Assembly: GCF_027409185.1 (NCBI RefSeq)
Contig: NC_084468.1
Span: 47,679,001-47,743,000 of the forward strand
Source of the DNA: Cynocephalus volans
Taxonomy: Eukaryota; Chordata; Mammalia; Dermoptera; Cynocephalidae
DNA: 64,000 nt
Reading direction: 5' to 3'
Both the position numbers and the translations under genes were made by a program. Below, one piece after another: positions 47,291 to 60,089 of this stretch (positions are counted from its first letter, which is position 1; each line of letters starts with the position of its first letter). The notes beneath the pieces are model-generated. The model saw nothing but the letters and a program-made list of their open reading frames with translations, ran no database searches and was not told the origin of the DNA.

Positions 47291-48587
47291 GAACAGGGTC
47301 CACCTTTTCTTTTTCTCTTTCTCCTAGCCCTCAATTTAGTTTTGCTCAGAGAAACCCCTTAATTATTATTTGCTTAATTGAAGTAAGACCTTTATAAACT
47401 TATAACGGAGTTTTGCTTAGATGGCCAAGAAGTGGCTGCTGTGTTAAGGATCTTCACTCCCCACCACTTCTCTGTAGGTTCCTCAGTCAGCAGCTTCAGC
47501 CCAGCTACAAAATAATGCATGAGCTTCAACCAGAGGTCTGAATTGAGGGTCTGCGGACTTCAAGGGGCACAGAAAATGAGCATCAAGGTGTGTGTTGGGG
47601 ACAGGCAAAGAGATGTGGGAGTGAATATCTGGAAAAGGTTCATGGCTTTTGCCAGATTCTTAGCCTTAATCACTGGATTCTTGACTCAAAGGGATGAACT
47701 ATGGAATTAATGTCATGCTCTGTTTCCTTACAATGTCCTATATGCGATTTATGAACATGATGTCTAATTATAAATCCTCTGCTATCTGCCCCTCCCCTCT
47801 CTTCCCTCCCTGCCTCCTTTGTTTTGTTCTCTGCCTGCGCTGGTTATGCTTAACCTTGCTTAACTAAATAGACTATAGGGCAATGTCTAGTGGCAGCACT
47901 ACTGCATGGGAACTTTTTGTATTCCTCTTCTCCTTCAGCTCTTCTCGTCTAGCTATGTGGTATGTTGTGCATTTTATTCAATGACTCTTATTCCATTTAA
48001 CAGTTTACCCTGAGTACCTGGGTACCACTGTATTCAAATATCACGAACCTACATTTCCTTAACACCCCAGAGCACAGGATTTCTTTCCATCTTAAACAAG
48101 ATCAATGTTTTCGTCACTATAAATAAGCATTATGAGAACTAGAAGTAACAATAAATAGCACTGCAAATTCACGATCGAGCCCCCTGTACTCAATCCAGAG
48201 ACACCCCCCTTTTCCCTCTATGTCGAACACCAAGTATTTTTTTTAAAGATGTTATGTCTGATTTTAGATAAAAGGCTGGGAAGTAGATAGCAATAACTGG
48301 CTTCTAAATGATAAAATCATATGCATCTCACACAGTTACACAAATTCAGAGTGTCTTTCAGAAATAGGCGAGAGCAAGAAAAACATCTCTCCTGCTGGCT
48401 AAAAGACTGACATGGACTCGCCTTTGCTCCAAACTCACCTCAACCCCATGCAAGCTTTTCACTTTTATTCTCTTTCACCTCTAAAGCTTTCCAAGAGAAG
48501 AGCACATATGGTAACTATAGCATTTTGGTTTAGTTCTACACAAGTTCGTTCCTCTGCATCAAAGGCAAAGCTTTGAAAGTTACTTAC

Positions 48588-48624
48588 GTGGAGGTGGCAA
48601 AGGCAAGCCCTGGGTCTGGAAGCC
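48588..48624 (-). other. Candidate upstream 5' exon of HOPX
   Basis: On the minus strand, ...CCACCTCCAC is followed by GTAAGTAACTTT (donor at 48587-48581), a near-perfect 5' splice site. A TATA-like TATTTAAG (48653-48646) sits about 60 bases upstream, which predicts a start near 48624 and an exon of about 36 nt. It is 20 kb upstream of the coding exon, similar to the distance I recall for the distal start of the human gene. No coding potential is expected. It is not confirmed by transcript data. Confidence 0.4.
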
Positions 48625-48645
48625 GCGTTTGCTGATGCCAGCCTG

Positions 48646-48653
48646 CTTAAATA
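48646..48653 (-). promoter_or_regulatory. TATA-like box of the candidate upstream HOPX promoter
   Basis: TATTTAAG on the minus strand within AGCTATTTAAGCAGGC, flanked by unique sequence. The motif also resembles an A/T-rich MEF2-type core. The positional relation to the donor at 48587 is the main support. Confidence 0.35.
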
Positions 48654-49904
48654 GCTGTGCTGGCTGACGCAGGCTGCTGATAGCACGTTTATTTACGCCT
48701 GTGAGTGCACGCTCAAGCAGACCTGAAAAACCTGCAGCGTGGGCAGGAGGGAGGCGACTGAAAGCATGCCGAGGTTACATCTCTCCTGGTTATTCAGGTT
48801 TGATACTCAGGCGGTGACTTTTGAGAGTTTCGTGAACTTTCTTGCCACTACCTTTTCCTCCTTGTCTTCTTTCTTAGCCAAGTAAGACTCTTCACCAAGA
48901 TTGGGTGAAAGATGTGGCTGGGAGAAGAAGGGGAAGAGAAACGGGACCCTGGACCCTTTCACCAGCTTCCTTATTTTGAACAGGCTTCCAGTTAGATGTT
49001 GCCTCATTTCAAACATAGGTCTGTGCGGTTGATTTCACAGTTTCACAGGCCGGATGCCAAGCAAAGAGCCTGGACGATTGCCCAGTTAATGAAAAGTTGT
49101 TTTCTTTTGGGCACAGAAGGTACAAATAAAGAATAGTTCAAGGGGAGATTTGGACGAGGATGATACAATTTTAGGTCCCCTTCAAAATGATTTTCCTTTC
49201 TTTCCCCTGCATCTGTATTTTATTCCTGCTTCCCCACCCCTCCTTTTGCTAACGAAATTCCTAAGAGTTGAAAGATTCCCCATGGGAGCTCAAATAGGAA
49301 GCCAGTGTGTGAGCAAGCCTGTGGGAAAATGCACACTGAGTGTGAGAGAGCGTGTTTATCTTTATTTTATTAGCTAGATGCGGCAGTTAATAGTCAATTG
49401 TAACATGATAAGCACATTAACTGGGTATGATTTTGAGAAGGAATGGAGGCAGGGTTTGGTGAGATCATTTACGGGAGTCTCTGTGTGAATTTGCTGGTAT
49501 GCAGCACCAACGGGTAAGTGCCACACAGATGTGTATATCACTTTACTGGAGAAAGAAAAAGTCCACTTGATTTTCTTGAGAACAGTAACCATATGTGAAA
49601 GAAGAGCAGCAATCGTTCAGAATATTTCTTTCCTTCTTGGAAAAGTGGGTAATGGTTATAAAACACGTGGGAGAAAGCAGACACAGGGGGCCTGGGCTAC
49701 CCCAACCCTGGTTACCAGAGGATTTCTTTTGTTTCTTGCCTCATTCATTGGCTAACTTCTGACTGTTCTAGAGCCCACTCTGGCTTCTGGCTTCTTGCCT
49801 CCCAGATTTCTTGAATGCAGGATCTATGTCTTGTTCATCTTTTGACTCCCATAGTGCCTGGCACGGGTTATTCTGATGGTGATAATGATCCAGAAACTAG
49901 AGAG

Positions 49905-50135
49905 ACTATGGGCTGGGCTCTCTATAAAGCACTTTACAGAGAGTTTGCTTGCTTATTTAATCCTCACAACAACCTGTGAATTAGTTTTTATTACTGTCAT
50001 TTTACAAATGAGGAAACTGATACTTAGAAAGATTACATAACCTCCCTAACGTCACAGTAAGTGGTAGAGATGGAATTTGACTCCAGTTCTATTTGATTCC
50101 AGAGTCTAGGTTTACCCTTAGAACTGATTCGAATC
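49905..50135 (-). mobile_element. MIR SINE, antisense
   Basis: TTTACAAATGAGGAAACTGA, TACTTAGAAAGATTACATAA, CAGTAAGTGGTAGAGATGGA and GACTCCAGTTCTATTTGATT match a reversed MIR. Confidence 0.75.
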
Positions 50136-50179
50136 AATATTTAGAAAGAATGTTTTCACCTATCTTTATCTGTTTACTT

Positions 50180-50312
50180 GTTTATCATCTGTCTGCCAGA
50201 ATGGGATTCCCATGACCACAGTAACCTCATCTACTTTGTCCACTCTTGTAACCCCAGCACTCATCATAGTACCTGGCACATAGTAGGTGCTCAATAAGTG
50301 TGTGTTTTTTGC
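50180..50312 (+). mobile_element. L2 3' tail
   Basis: TTGTAACCCCAGCACTCATC, ATAGTACCTGGCACATAGTA and GGTGCTCAATAAGTGTG are the L2 3' terminus. Confidence 0.65.
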
Positions 50313-51724
50313 TCAGTTTCTAAATTCCTTTGGAGGCTCTGCAACCCAACAAACAGAGTGTCTGGCATCAAGAGTCTCATCTTAGTTCAGACACATTTCT
50401 TTTGTGCTCGCATACTGTGTTGGATTCAAGCTATTTCTCATTTTCCAGTGTATCATGGAGATGAAACTAAAAGTGGCTGAAACCATAAAGCAGCTTTTGC
50501 ATCACTAAATAACTCTGCAGGTATGTGGTTTCACATTGTTCAGTGGTGAAATGATGTCACCAAGAACCGTAGCTTTTTCTGTCTTTCATTTTGTGGCTCT
50601 CAGTGTGACAGTGATGTCTCCTCTCATGGTGGCAAGGTGGTTCCGGTAGCTCCATACATCACATTCTTAAACAAACACATCCAAAGATAGGTAGGAAGGG
50701 ACATGGGCTTTCTCCTAAGTATCTCTCCTTATTAGAGAGGAAAATCTTTTCAGAAATCACTAGCAGAATTCCTCTTACGTCTCCTTGCTGAGAACAGGGT
50801 CAAATGGCCACCACATTGGCTAAATCCATCAGTTGCAAAGAGAAAAGGAATCAGACTGACCATAGTCCATCCACTGGTCCGGAGGGAAGGATACATCTTC
50901 CACAGACAAATTACTCTGATATCTGAACAAAATCAGGATTCAGTTAACAGAGAAGATGTAGAAAAGTACTTCTAACAGTTCTGTCAATCCAGGAAATTCT
51001 GTAAATGATAAATTGCCTTAGTGATATAGTTTACTATATCAGTTCTCTTTCTGTGCCCTTTTATTTTTTATTTTTTAATGAGAAAAGCTTGCTTTGGCTC
51101 TCAACAAAGAAAAAAAAAAAAAAAAACTACTTCAACAACCCACAAATAAGGGCAGCAGCTGGCTGCAGTGATTTTTTCCCTATGGGTTTAGATCCCAGGT
51201 CTTTATATCACCATTAATTTCCAGGGAGGAGCACACAATTTGTCAGCCTCTTGTTTTCTCCTGTGCCAGTTGGGATTATGAAGCTTTTGGTTTCTTAGAA
51301 ATATCTGGTCCAATACTACAACTAATTATAAAAAGATAGCAAAACAGTCTATAAGGGTTTAAGTCTCATTTTTCTGCTTCTCTTGTCTATTATATTTTAG
51401 TGGAATTCCATAATCTCACATGTTTGCATACACCTGCTGCTGGGGACATGTAAACTAGAGACATATGTTTAATATAGTGATTCTCACACAGTTCTTTTTC
51501 TCCTGATATTAACAAACTTCAAATGAACACCTGCAAATACGTACTTACTTTCCTTCCATTTGCTGTTCTTGACCTTTTCCTTGCTGTGGGCTTCAGGAAC
51601 TCTTTTCTTCATTGCCACAGATCAAGAGAATTAGGAGGAAGGATAAGATGAGCTAGATATTGGGCTCCACAAGGAAGGAACATACCTGCGACATGGCAGA
51701 TGCTCAATAAGTGGAAGGATGGTG

Positions 51725-51965
51725 GAAAGGAAAGAGTGTGGGCTTCTGAATCATGATGGCTTGTGTTCAAGTCCCACTATCTATGTGATTACTACCTATG
51801 TGATTCAGTGCAATTATATCACTTCTCTCAGCCTTAGTTTCCTCATCTGCAAAATGGGAATAATGATACTTACCTCACAGGTTTGTTGTAGGGACTAGAG
51901 ATAATATATGTAAAGCACTTAGCATAGTACCTAGAACATAGTATGTGCTCAGTAAATGGTAGCTA
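51725..51965 (+). mobile_element. MIR SINE
   Basis: GAGTGTGGGCTTCTGAATCA, CTCAGCCTTAGTTTCCTCAT, CTGCAAAATGGGAATAATGA and GTATGTGCTCAGTAAATGGT cover almost the full MIR. Confidence 0.8.
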
Positions 51966-54900
51966 CTGCTAATAGTTACAACAAGAGGCCAGATTTTCCT
52001 ATCCTTAGTCACCTTTGCGGAGCCCACATAGAATAAACACAAAACCTCCAGGTGAAACAGCAAACAGGGGCATTTGTAGAGCCACATAGAAGGCAGGGAT
52101 ATCTGGATAGCAGGGACAGCTATTCTCTCCCTGCCAACAGCTAGAGATCATTGAAGTGCAGAGAGCTGATTTATGAATAGGGAGTGTGTGGAACCAAGCA
52201 ATGGTGCAAAAAGAGAGAGAAGCCATTCCTCAGGGGACAGAAACTACCAAAGACATTTAAGAAAATTCACAGTGAAGGATGTAAACCTCCCAATAGCAAA
52301 AATCTGACCTGCACAAAAGCAAATGAGGAAGGGGGTGGCCTGTCAATAGAAGCATACTTGCTGAAGGTTCTTTCCCGAGGCATGAACTTGCAGCCAGGGA
52401 GACTGAGAGCTCCGAGGACAGTGTGGAAGTCCTGATTCCCCAAGAGCCCCTCCCGGCTCAACCTGGAAGAGAATGGGAAGGGGAAGGGGATCAGCGATGA
52501 CAGAGGACAGGACAAAGCAGAGGATGCCAGCGTGCTGAGGAGGGGGACGTCTCCCTGGCTCCTCCTGGATTTCTCAAGTTCCCAGTGAGATGGGAGAGGA
52601 AGTTGCAACCTAATCACTCTCTGTATTCTTGGTAGTCTGTTGTTGACATAGCAACCATTAAGTCATCCTTTCGGGTTCTTACCTAATGCATCTGTTGTCC
52701 TACAGTGTCCTAACGCAGCTGGCGACGACTGGGGGTTAGATGTTTGCGCTTCTGTTAAGAACCACGGTCTCTTCTTGTTCAGTTTAGTTTCATCCAGGCT
52801 CTAATGAATGAGGAGATCGCAGGCATTGTTTTCCTTCATGATCCCATTCATGGTATTGGTTGGAAGAGGGAAAGCCCTCAGTAATGGGGGGGATCACCCC
52901 CTCTGTGGAAGGAGGGAGGAAGGAGGCATCCTTCCTCATCCACAAATGCCCGCTGGCCCGAGAAGCAGCATGGCCAGTTCTCAAGAGCAGCGGGAGTGGT
53001 GCCTCCCCGGAGGCTGCCTCTTCCATGAATGATGCGGAGATGTTGCCGGCTGGGGCCTGGTTGTCACCCCCTAACACACCGGCTGAGGAAAGCGAGTCCC
53101 CACACCCACTGCTGAAATTTCAGGGATGGGCCCTGTGCTTTTAGAAAGCAGGGAGTGGGCCCACCTCTGCCTCCGTCCCCCTCCCACTGCTCCACAACAG
53201 CATCTTAGAATGTAAAATAATAACAATAATAATTTTTTTTTTAAAAAAGCAGGGGTCAGGGAGCTGGGGAAAAGGAAAACAAAATCCTCTGGTAAAAAGC
53301 TTACTTGACTGGGCATCAAACCCAGGCACTGTGGTTCCGCAGTTCTGCTCCTAACCCCTGCAGGGTACAGCCTTTGCAGCCACTTCTAACAGGTGTCAGG
53401 GAGCCCCAGGCAGGAGAGGAGGTGCAGGTGCCATCCCCTCTGCACCAAGGACCCCCAAACCCAGGTTCTGTCTGTTTAAGACACTTGACTTCTGTGAATG
53501 ATTTCACTTGGAGACAGACAGGAAATGAAAAGGAGGACTGAGCTAACAAAAATATAAAGTTTGAAGACAAAATCCCCCCACCCCCCAAAAATTGCATATT
53601 GGACATAGTGGAGAAAGAAAGGTTTGAAAATTATTTGGGCTAAAATCGTGGAGCAGCTGAAGGGAGAGGCGGAGTTCTGATTCAAAGCTATAAACCATGT
53701 ATTTGGTCAGTGCCTAGCTTTCCACTGCAGTCCAGGGAGACATCCTAAAAGAGAAAATTCTGGGGAGTGATGGGGAGAGGAAGGAAGGAGGGAAGGAACT
53801 GTAGATCACTCTTGAAAAATGTCTAAATGTTCTGATTTCTGCTTTTGGCAACAATATGCTGTGGTCAGATTGCATTAACTATTCAGTGCAATTCTGCTCT
53901 GTTCATTTCAGCAAAAACCTGCCTCCTCCACGGCCATCTCTGGAGTCTCTGCAACCAGGCCCTGGTAGTGCTACAGGTGATGATTTCGGGTCTCTTGTAG
54001 AGTGTCTTCTGATGTGGTATAGTACATAAATGGTGGTGCACAATACTCCTGCATCTGGCTTTTACCTCTGAGAGTCAGCTCCTGGACTAGTCTTTCCAGT
54101 GGTTTCTGAGTAACCTGCAAGAGGGCTTGCTGTCCTAGGTTGATCTTGCCAAGCCGACACCCCTGACTTTGTCCTCTGACTCAGGGAAATGGACTCTGCA
54201 TTCTTCATCGTGCTGCTAGTAGATGCCTCATCTGTCCCAGAGCCAAACCTCAGGCTGAGGACAATTTAGGATGGTATCAGGGTTCAGAAGAAAGGCTTTG
54301 GACATAATCTGGACCTGTCTCAAACCTAGAATGACCAACCTTCCTGCTTTTCCCAGAACTGTTCTTATTTCAGCATTGCAAGTCCCAGAAACATCCCAGA
54401 AAACCCCTCAGTCCCGGGCAAACTGGGAAGGTTGGCCACTCTGTTCTAGTTCTTTCACTTCCTTGCCAGTAACTTAACCTCTCTGGGCCTTGCTTTCATC
54501 ATATGTGAAATGAGGGTAATGATAACGAGCTCATATGGTGTTTGAACTAGGGTTGATATACATCCAAAGATTGCTTAGGAAGAAAATGGAAGATTGGGTG
54601 ACAAAAATCATGTCTTTCTGTCCCTGTTCCAAAAAGGAGTAGATGTCTCCTCTTCCCCAATGTGTTTTGACTTTTCCAAGTGTAGGTGTGAGGATAGCCC
54701 TTGAAGATTCTGGAACACTCTTCAGAAAGCCTCACAGGCCTGGCTAATACAGAAGGGTGGATTAAGAGCTCTCCCAGCCCTGTGATTATCTGATTAAGTG
54801 CAAACATCAGAAGCAGCTGCCTGCTTGCAGAAGTCACTCTTCGCAGCTAACACTTGGGAGTCACAAATAAGGGATTATGAAGCCATTTCTTTTCAGCTTT

Positions 54901-55899
54901 TCTGTTGCCCTTCAGCTATTGTCTGCAGAGATTCTTAACTAATAGCCGTGTTCTGAATCACTGTTTTCCAGTAACTACTGTTTCATGGCTGAAAAAGGAA
55001 AAGAAATCAATGTTTCTAAGGACTCTCTCGCAAGGCATTTGCAAAGCAAAGATGGATTTCACAGGCATCTTAATTCCTGGCAGTGAAGGCGGAGGGCTGT
55101 CTTGGAGACCAGAAGCAGCAGGCAAGAACTCCATTAACAAAAGAGAGGCAGGGTATTATTTATTCAAATGCCCTGATAGAAGAAGGCCTAATCAAAGACA
55201 CCATAGAAAACAAGCCGCAGGAAGAAAGGGAGTATTTGGAACACGAGAGTGTCAAAGGGATCCTGGCTTTTTCTGAGCGGAAGGAAATGACTACGGGAAA
55301 TGATCTTTCATAATCCAGCAGAGCTATGTCAGAGCTATATGGCACGGGCTAGGCATTATTCAAAGTGCAAACACCCTCACCATCCTGGCCCTCCCACCCC
55401 ATCACAAATGAAGTAAGAATCATTAGGATTAGTGTCAGATTCTGATTGAGAATAGAAGTCTTCAAAAGTTGGAAAATCCAGCATGTGAGACTCTGGCACC
55501 AGCAATAATGAACTTGTTCATGTCCATGGCAGTGGATGACACAATTTTGCATAATTACATCGCCTTTGGAAGTGGAGAGAAAAAAAGGACCCTCCAAGTC
55601 TGCATTTACTGATTAACATAAACATTAGTGCGATTAGTGGTTTCAACTCCTAAGGTACCTCTTTGACATTTACATTCTGGATTAATGACAGTGCAGAATG
55701 CCAAGGGGAGCAGCGCTGATGGCTTTGAAAGGCACACAAAACTGCCCACCAGATTCAGGGGAAATCTGCAAAGTAGATGTTTCTATATTACCAAGTCATC
55801 TTTTCTTCTGTGCTTCCCACCCTTTCCTAAAGAAAATTAAATTCTGGAACAGTTAATTTAAAAATCTTGAAATTCAATTATCAGAGTAATGTATTAAGG
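51966..55899. other. No gene seen
   Basis: Moderately G+C-rich unique sequence around 52.2-53.5 kb with overlapping short ORFs on both strands and no recognisable product. One MIR piece lies at 54.44 kb. Confidence 0.5.
54440..54545 (+). mobile_element. MIR fragment
   Basis: GTAACTTAACCTCTCTGGGC, CTTGCTTTCATCATATGTGA and AATGAGGGTAATGATAACG match the MIR core. Confidence 0.6.
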
Positions 55900-57255
55900 C
55901 ATGTCCATTAACCATTGCTGCAAAATAAATCACCCCAAAACTTAGTGACTTAAGTCAACAACAATCATTTGATTACATCTCATGGTTTTTGTGGGTCAGG
56001 AAATCAGGGAAGGCTCAGTGGGGAGATTCTAGTTTGGTGTCTCTCAAGTGGTTGTAATCAGACAGTGGCTGGAGCCAGGACAGAAGACGGGTGGGAGCAG
56101 CTGCAGCCTTGGTGGGCATCTCTCTTCACATAGTCTCAAGGTCTCTGCATGTGGTGTCTCCATAAGAACTAGTATGGTCAAAAGGACAGAGTATAACAAA
56201 TGCTGGCAAGGATGCGGAGAAAGGGGAACTCTCCTACTCTGTTGGTGGGACTGTAGATTGGTCCAGCCTTTATGGGAAAAAGTATGGAGGTTCCTCAAAC
56301 AACTAAATATAGAACTGCCATATGATCCAGCAATTCCGCTGCTGGATATATACCCAAAGGAATGGAAAGCATCATGTTGAAGGGGTACCTGCACTCCAAT
56401 GTTTATCGCAGCACTATTACAATAGCCAAGAGTTGGAACCAACCTAAATGTCCTTCAACGGATGACTGGATAAGGAAATGTGGTATATACACACAATGGA
56501 ATATTCCTCTGCCATAAAAAAAGAATGAAATTCTGCTATTCGCAGTAACATGGGTGAACTTAAAAAACTATATTAAGTGAAATAAGGCAGGCACAGAAAG
56601 AGAAATACCACGTCTTTACTCGTAAGTGGGAGCTAAAAAAGAAAAAAAGAAAAAAAAAGAAAGAAAGAAACAACAATCACAATATTCGTTTCAAAAGTAT
56701 AGAACAGAACTGAAGCCACCAGAGGTGGGAAAGGGGGAGGGAGATGGAGGGTTAGCAAGAAATTGGTAAAGGACCACAAAAAATGATTACATTATGTAAT
56801 GTCAAAATACTAATTATCCTGATTTGGCCATCACATATTGCACACAGGTATTGATATTCAAAGCTATACCCCACAGATATGTACAATCAATTATATTTCA
56901 ATAAATAAAAAATAAATTAATAATAATAATAATAATAAAAGAACTAGTTTGAACTTTCTTACAGTATGGCAGTCTCAGGGCAGTATTGTATAAGCATCAG
57001 TGTGAGTATTCCAGCTCCCAAGGCAGCAGCTGCATCCACTTTTATGACCTGGCCTCAGAAGTCATGTAACATCACTTCTACAACATTCTGTTGGTGAGTC
57101 ATGAGCCCACTAGTTTCAAAGGGAGGGAAATTAAACATTATTTCTAAACAGAGAGATGGCAAGTTTCTAGAAGGGCAATGTGGGATGAGAGATATTATCG
57201 TGGTCATCTCTGGAAGATACAAGATGTCATCAGGTATAAATAACTAATGACCAAA
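55900..57255. mobile_element. Ancient LTR-like repeat, copy 3, split by an L1
   Basis: TAACCATTGCTGCAAAATAA, TGGTTTTTGTGGGTCAGGAA lie before the L1 (56174-56938). TTTATGACCTGGCCTCAGAA and GTTGGTGAGTCATGAGCCCA, the second half of the same family, follow it. Same family as 4752-5122 and 15120-15600. Confidence 0.6.
56174..56938 (+). mobile_element. L1 3' end, lineage-recent, with target duplication
   Basis: Encodes the ORF2p C-terminal motif [14 protein letters not shown] and ends in an L1 3' UTR with a GGGAAAGGGGGAGGGAGATG purine tract and an (AAT)n-rich tail. The duplication AAGAACTAGT lies at 56164-56173 and 56939-56948. It is 5' truncated and has no complete ORF. Confidence 0.88.
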
Positions 57256-57423
57256 GCCTTTTAAGAAAATATTTACATTTTAAGAAAATAATATATTAAC
57301 CCAAATAAATCTCTAGATTAGTAGAATAAGTACAGTATTGAAGAACCTGTGCCGACTTCCTTCAATCCTTTCCTCTCCATGTAACCTCTGATTCTTCAGG
57401 ATGAAACAACCGGGTGTGATGTG

Positions 57424-57893
57424 CTGTATTAGTTTTCTAGAGATGCCATAACAAAAAACCACAAACTGGGTGACGTAAGCCACAGAAATTTATCATCTTA
57501 CAGTTCTGGAGGCTAGACACGTGAGACCAAGGTGTCTGAAAGATTGATTCTTTCTGAGAGGTATCAGAGAAAAACCGTCCCATGCCTCTCCTCTAGGTTT
57601 TGGTGGTTGCTGGCAATCTTTGGTGTTCCTTGTTTTGTAGAAGCACCACCCAGATCTCCGCCTTCACTTCGCACGGCGTACTCCCTGAGCGTGCGTGTCT
57701 GTATCCAAGTTTCTCCTGTTTATAAGGACAACAGTACTTACCGACTTAGGGGTCCAGCCTTCCCCAGTATAACCTCATCTTAACTAATTATACCTGTAGT
57801 GACTCTATTTCCAAATAAGATCATGTTCTGAAGTACTGGAGGTTGGGCCTTCAACTATGAATTTTGGGGGGCACAATTCAACCCAGTGCATGT
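57424..57893 (-). mobile_element. MLT1-type LTR, antisense
   Basis: CTGTATTAGTTTTCTAGAGA, CTTACAGTTCTGGAGGCTAG and TATTTCCAAATAAGATCATG with TTCAACTATGAATTTTGGGG are reverse-complement MLT1 cues. Confidence 0.65.
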
Positions 57894-59417
57894 CTCTTAT
57901 TTTCTGAAGAAAGGAATTTTTGGTATGGCTTCTGAGAGTATGAAGGGGGGAGCAGGACCCAACCTCAGCTAAAATTTTCAAATTTAATATCTTTCTTCTC
58001 CTTTCCGTGGTCTTTGCCATTCTATCTAAACTCCTATATACCTTCTTGAAATTTTAAGTAAAAGTTTTCATTAAGCCTGTTAATGTTATTAGTAAAAGGC
58101 GAAAGATTTATGCGATCTGAAGAGAAACCAGAGTATATGTTATTAGAATATTTTAAGAATAAATATCTTTTTTATTAAAATGTAATTATCAAGTGCTGGC
58201 TATGGGTCTTATTCCCTTCCAAGTTTTGTGTAGTCCTAGTGCCCCTAGTAACTTAACTCCAATGTGCACAGGAATATGGACTATGCGCCCGGTAACCAGG
58301 GTCTCACCTGTGCAGCAACTTAATTTGTTAAAGAGGCTTACAAAGCCATTTATTGACTTTGGGGATTAGAGATTGTTCTCGCTCAATAGTATGTGGACAC
58401 TTTGGAATTTATTTCCTTTGGATGTTTGAAGTGAAATGGAAGAAAGACAGGCACATCCAGCCGCCTCATTAGGGAAGCCACAAATCTTTGGCTTTCCGGC
58501 CCCAGCACTTATCTTGCACTTGATGTTTTCAAAATACCATCCAATCATTAGATAGCCAGTTCCCACCACATCTTCGTGAGACGTGAGAAGTCTTGCCACT
58601 TTTAGTAAAGGAATTAAAGCAAAAACACCAAGGTGACCTGTGAGAGCTGATACAACAAATCAGGAGCAGACCCAGGTGACTGCCATTTCATGAACTGAAA
58701 CTTTATCCTGTGCAAGCCCAGGGACAGGCTCTCATGGCCATAATCCCTTTCTCCTCTTCCCAGAAGCCAAATGCCCACCTTCCCCTTGGCTCTGTAGTCA
58801 TTGGAGGAGCAGCAGTGGGCAGGAGTTAGCAGATGCTTACCACAAAGGACAATGCCCAGCAGATACCACGGGGAGCCTGCTCACTATTAGTGTTTGTAAA
58901 ACACCCCCTGGAGAGGCCCAGAAATCTTAAGGGGAACCTTAGATATAAACCCTGAGTCGGCAGGTGGGCATCCTGGTGCAATCTCTTTTGTACCTAGAGG
59001 TGCTGACATCTGGGAAATTTAGGTCACATGAACAATAATGAAAAAGATGTGAAAGGTGTTCCTCATAGTTCTAAAACACTGTGATCTTGATCACAGGATC
59101 TATTAGGAGAAAGCTCCCTGAAATTCTGTGGTCTAGTCCTAAGCCAATAAACATTAGTAGCAACTTTAAGGACTTTCCTTAATTTGAGGAAAGTGCCGCA
59201 GGAAAGAATCCAAGAAAACTTTTTGGCTGCCTCCCTAGAAGGGCTGGGAGGCACCCTGACACCCTCTCATATTTACAACGTTCTCATTTTCTCTCTCGTG
59301 AGCTCTGATGGGCTCATCCTACCTATACCTGAGTGGAGGGAAATCAATGGCATGCTAATGACCTTATTTAAGGTGCTCACCCAGCCCAGGTTTTTATCCC
59401 AGGCAGGCTATTGGAGC
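57894..59417. other. No gene seen
   Basis: Unique-looking intergenic sequence with no exon, CpG cluster or repeat that I can identify. Confidence 0.5.
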
Positions 59418-59434
59418 AAAAAGCATCCTCCAAA

Positions 59435-59700
59435 TACATAAATTCACACACACAAACAACAAAAAAAAAACCGGGGGTGGGGGGGTGGGAAGAAGACATA
59501 ACAATTACAATTCCTTGAAGTTGATACGACAGAAAGGACATTGTTGGGTGGGAAGGGGGAGAGGGAGGAGGGAGGGAGGTTTCGGTAATGAGCCACAATA
59601 ATCAACCACATTGTATATTGACAAAATAAAATTTAAAAAATTTAAAAAATAAAGCACCTAGACTTAGCATACTCTTAACCAAAAAAAAAAAAAAAAAAAA
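59435..59700 (+). mobile_element. Truncated L1 3' end with possible 3' transduction
   Basis: A 17-bp duplication AAAAAGCATCCTCCAAA (59418-59434) recurs at the 3' border within A-rich sequence (to 59714). The insert is an L1 3' UTR remnant (purine tract at 59555-59580, then TTGACAAAATAAAATTT) followed by 27 non-L1 bases GCACCTAGACTTAGC... (59654-59680) and a second, pure A22 tail. This is the arrangement of an L1 3' transduction. Confidence 0.65.
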
Positions 59701-60089
59701 AAGCATCCTCCAAAACACATTCTCCTCTTCTGATACTAACCATACCCTTTCCCTGTTTTTTCCTTAGTCATTCACTTTAAAGTTGTGATTGGCTTGCTGG
59801 TGAGATATATTTTACTTTGATTATACGATACTCACATGGAGTAGCACATGAGGTGAACCTCTTGCTGAATAAGAATATAGGTTAAGGCTTGTCATTCTTG
59901 AATCAAAATGCTGTCTTGGTCCTGCACGCTGAAAGTCTAAGCATAGAAATCTAAGCATTTAGATCTATTTTCATAATTGTTACTAGGAAACTCATCCTAT
60001 ATCTCATCTTGGTCACTAGGAATCTCAGAGTCAAATTTAGTGCTCAGTTTCAATATGTGTTTTTAGTTTAGGTTTTCAGGTATAAGCCT

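Larger units (their letters stand above)
20960..48624 (-). other. HOPX: HOPX gene span (proposed)
   Basis: Proposed transcription unit on the minus strand, from a candidate 5' non-coding exon (about 48588-48624) through the first coding exon (28225-28377) to the last exon (about 20960-21748). The coding part is certain by protein recognition. The 5' limit is inferred from a TATA-like box followed by a strong splice donor. A shorter unit starting in the CpG island near 28.4-28.6 kb is equally possible, and the known mammalian gene uses several promoters. The intron between the coding exons is 6.5 kb; the proposed 5' intron is about 20 kb and contains no other gene that I can see. Confidence 0.6.

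Noticed and set aside
47560..47585. Minus-strand ATGCTCATTTTCT, resembling my memory of the start of an N-terminally extended HOPX isoform
   Set aside because: The frame stops after seven codons and no splice donor follows in frame. The resemblance rests on memory and is probably chance.
51865..51885. Strong minus-strand splice donor GAGGTAAGTATC
   Set aside because: It is part of the MIR at 51725-51965, whose consensus carries this motif. No exon context.
56048..56380. 110-codon ORF
   Set aside because: Its second half is L1 ORF2 C-terminus and its first half is an unrelated older repeat.
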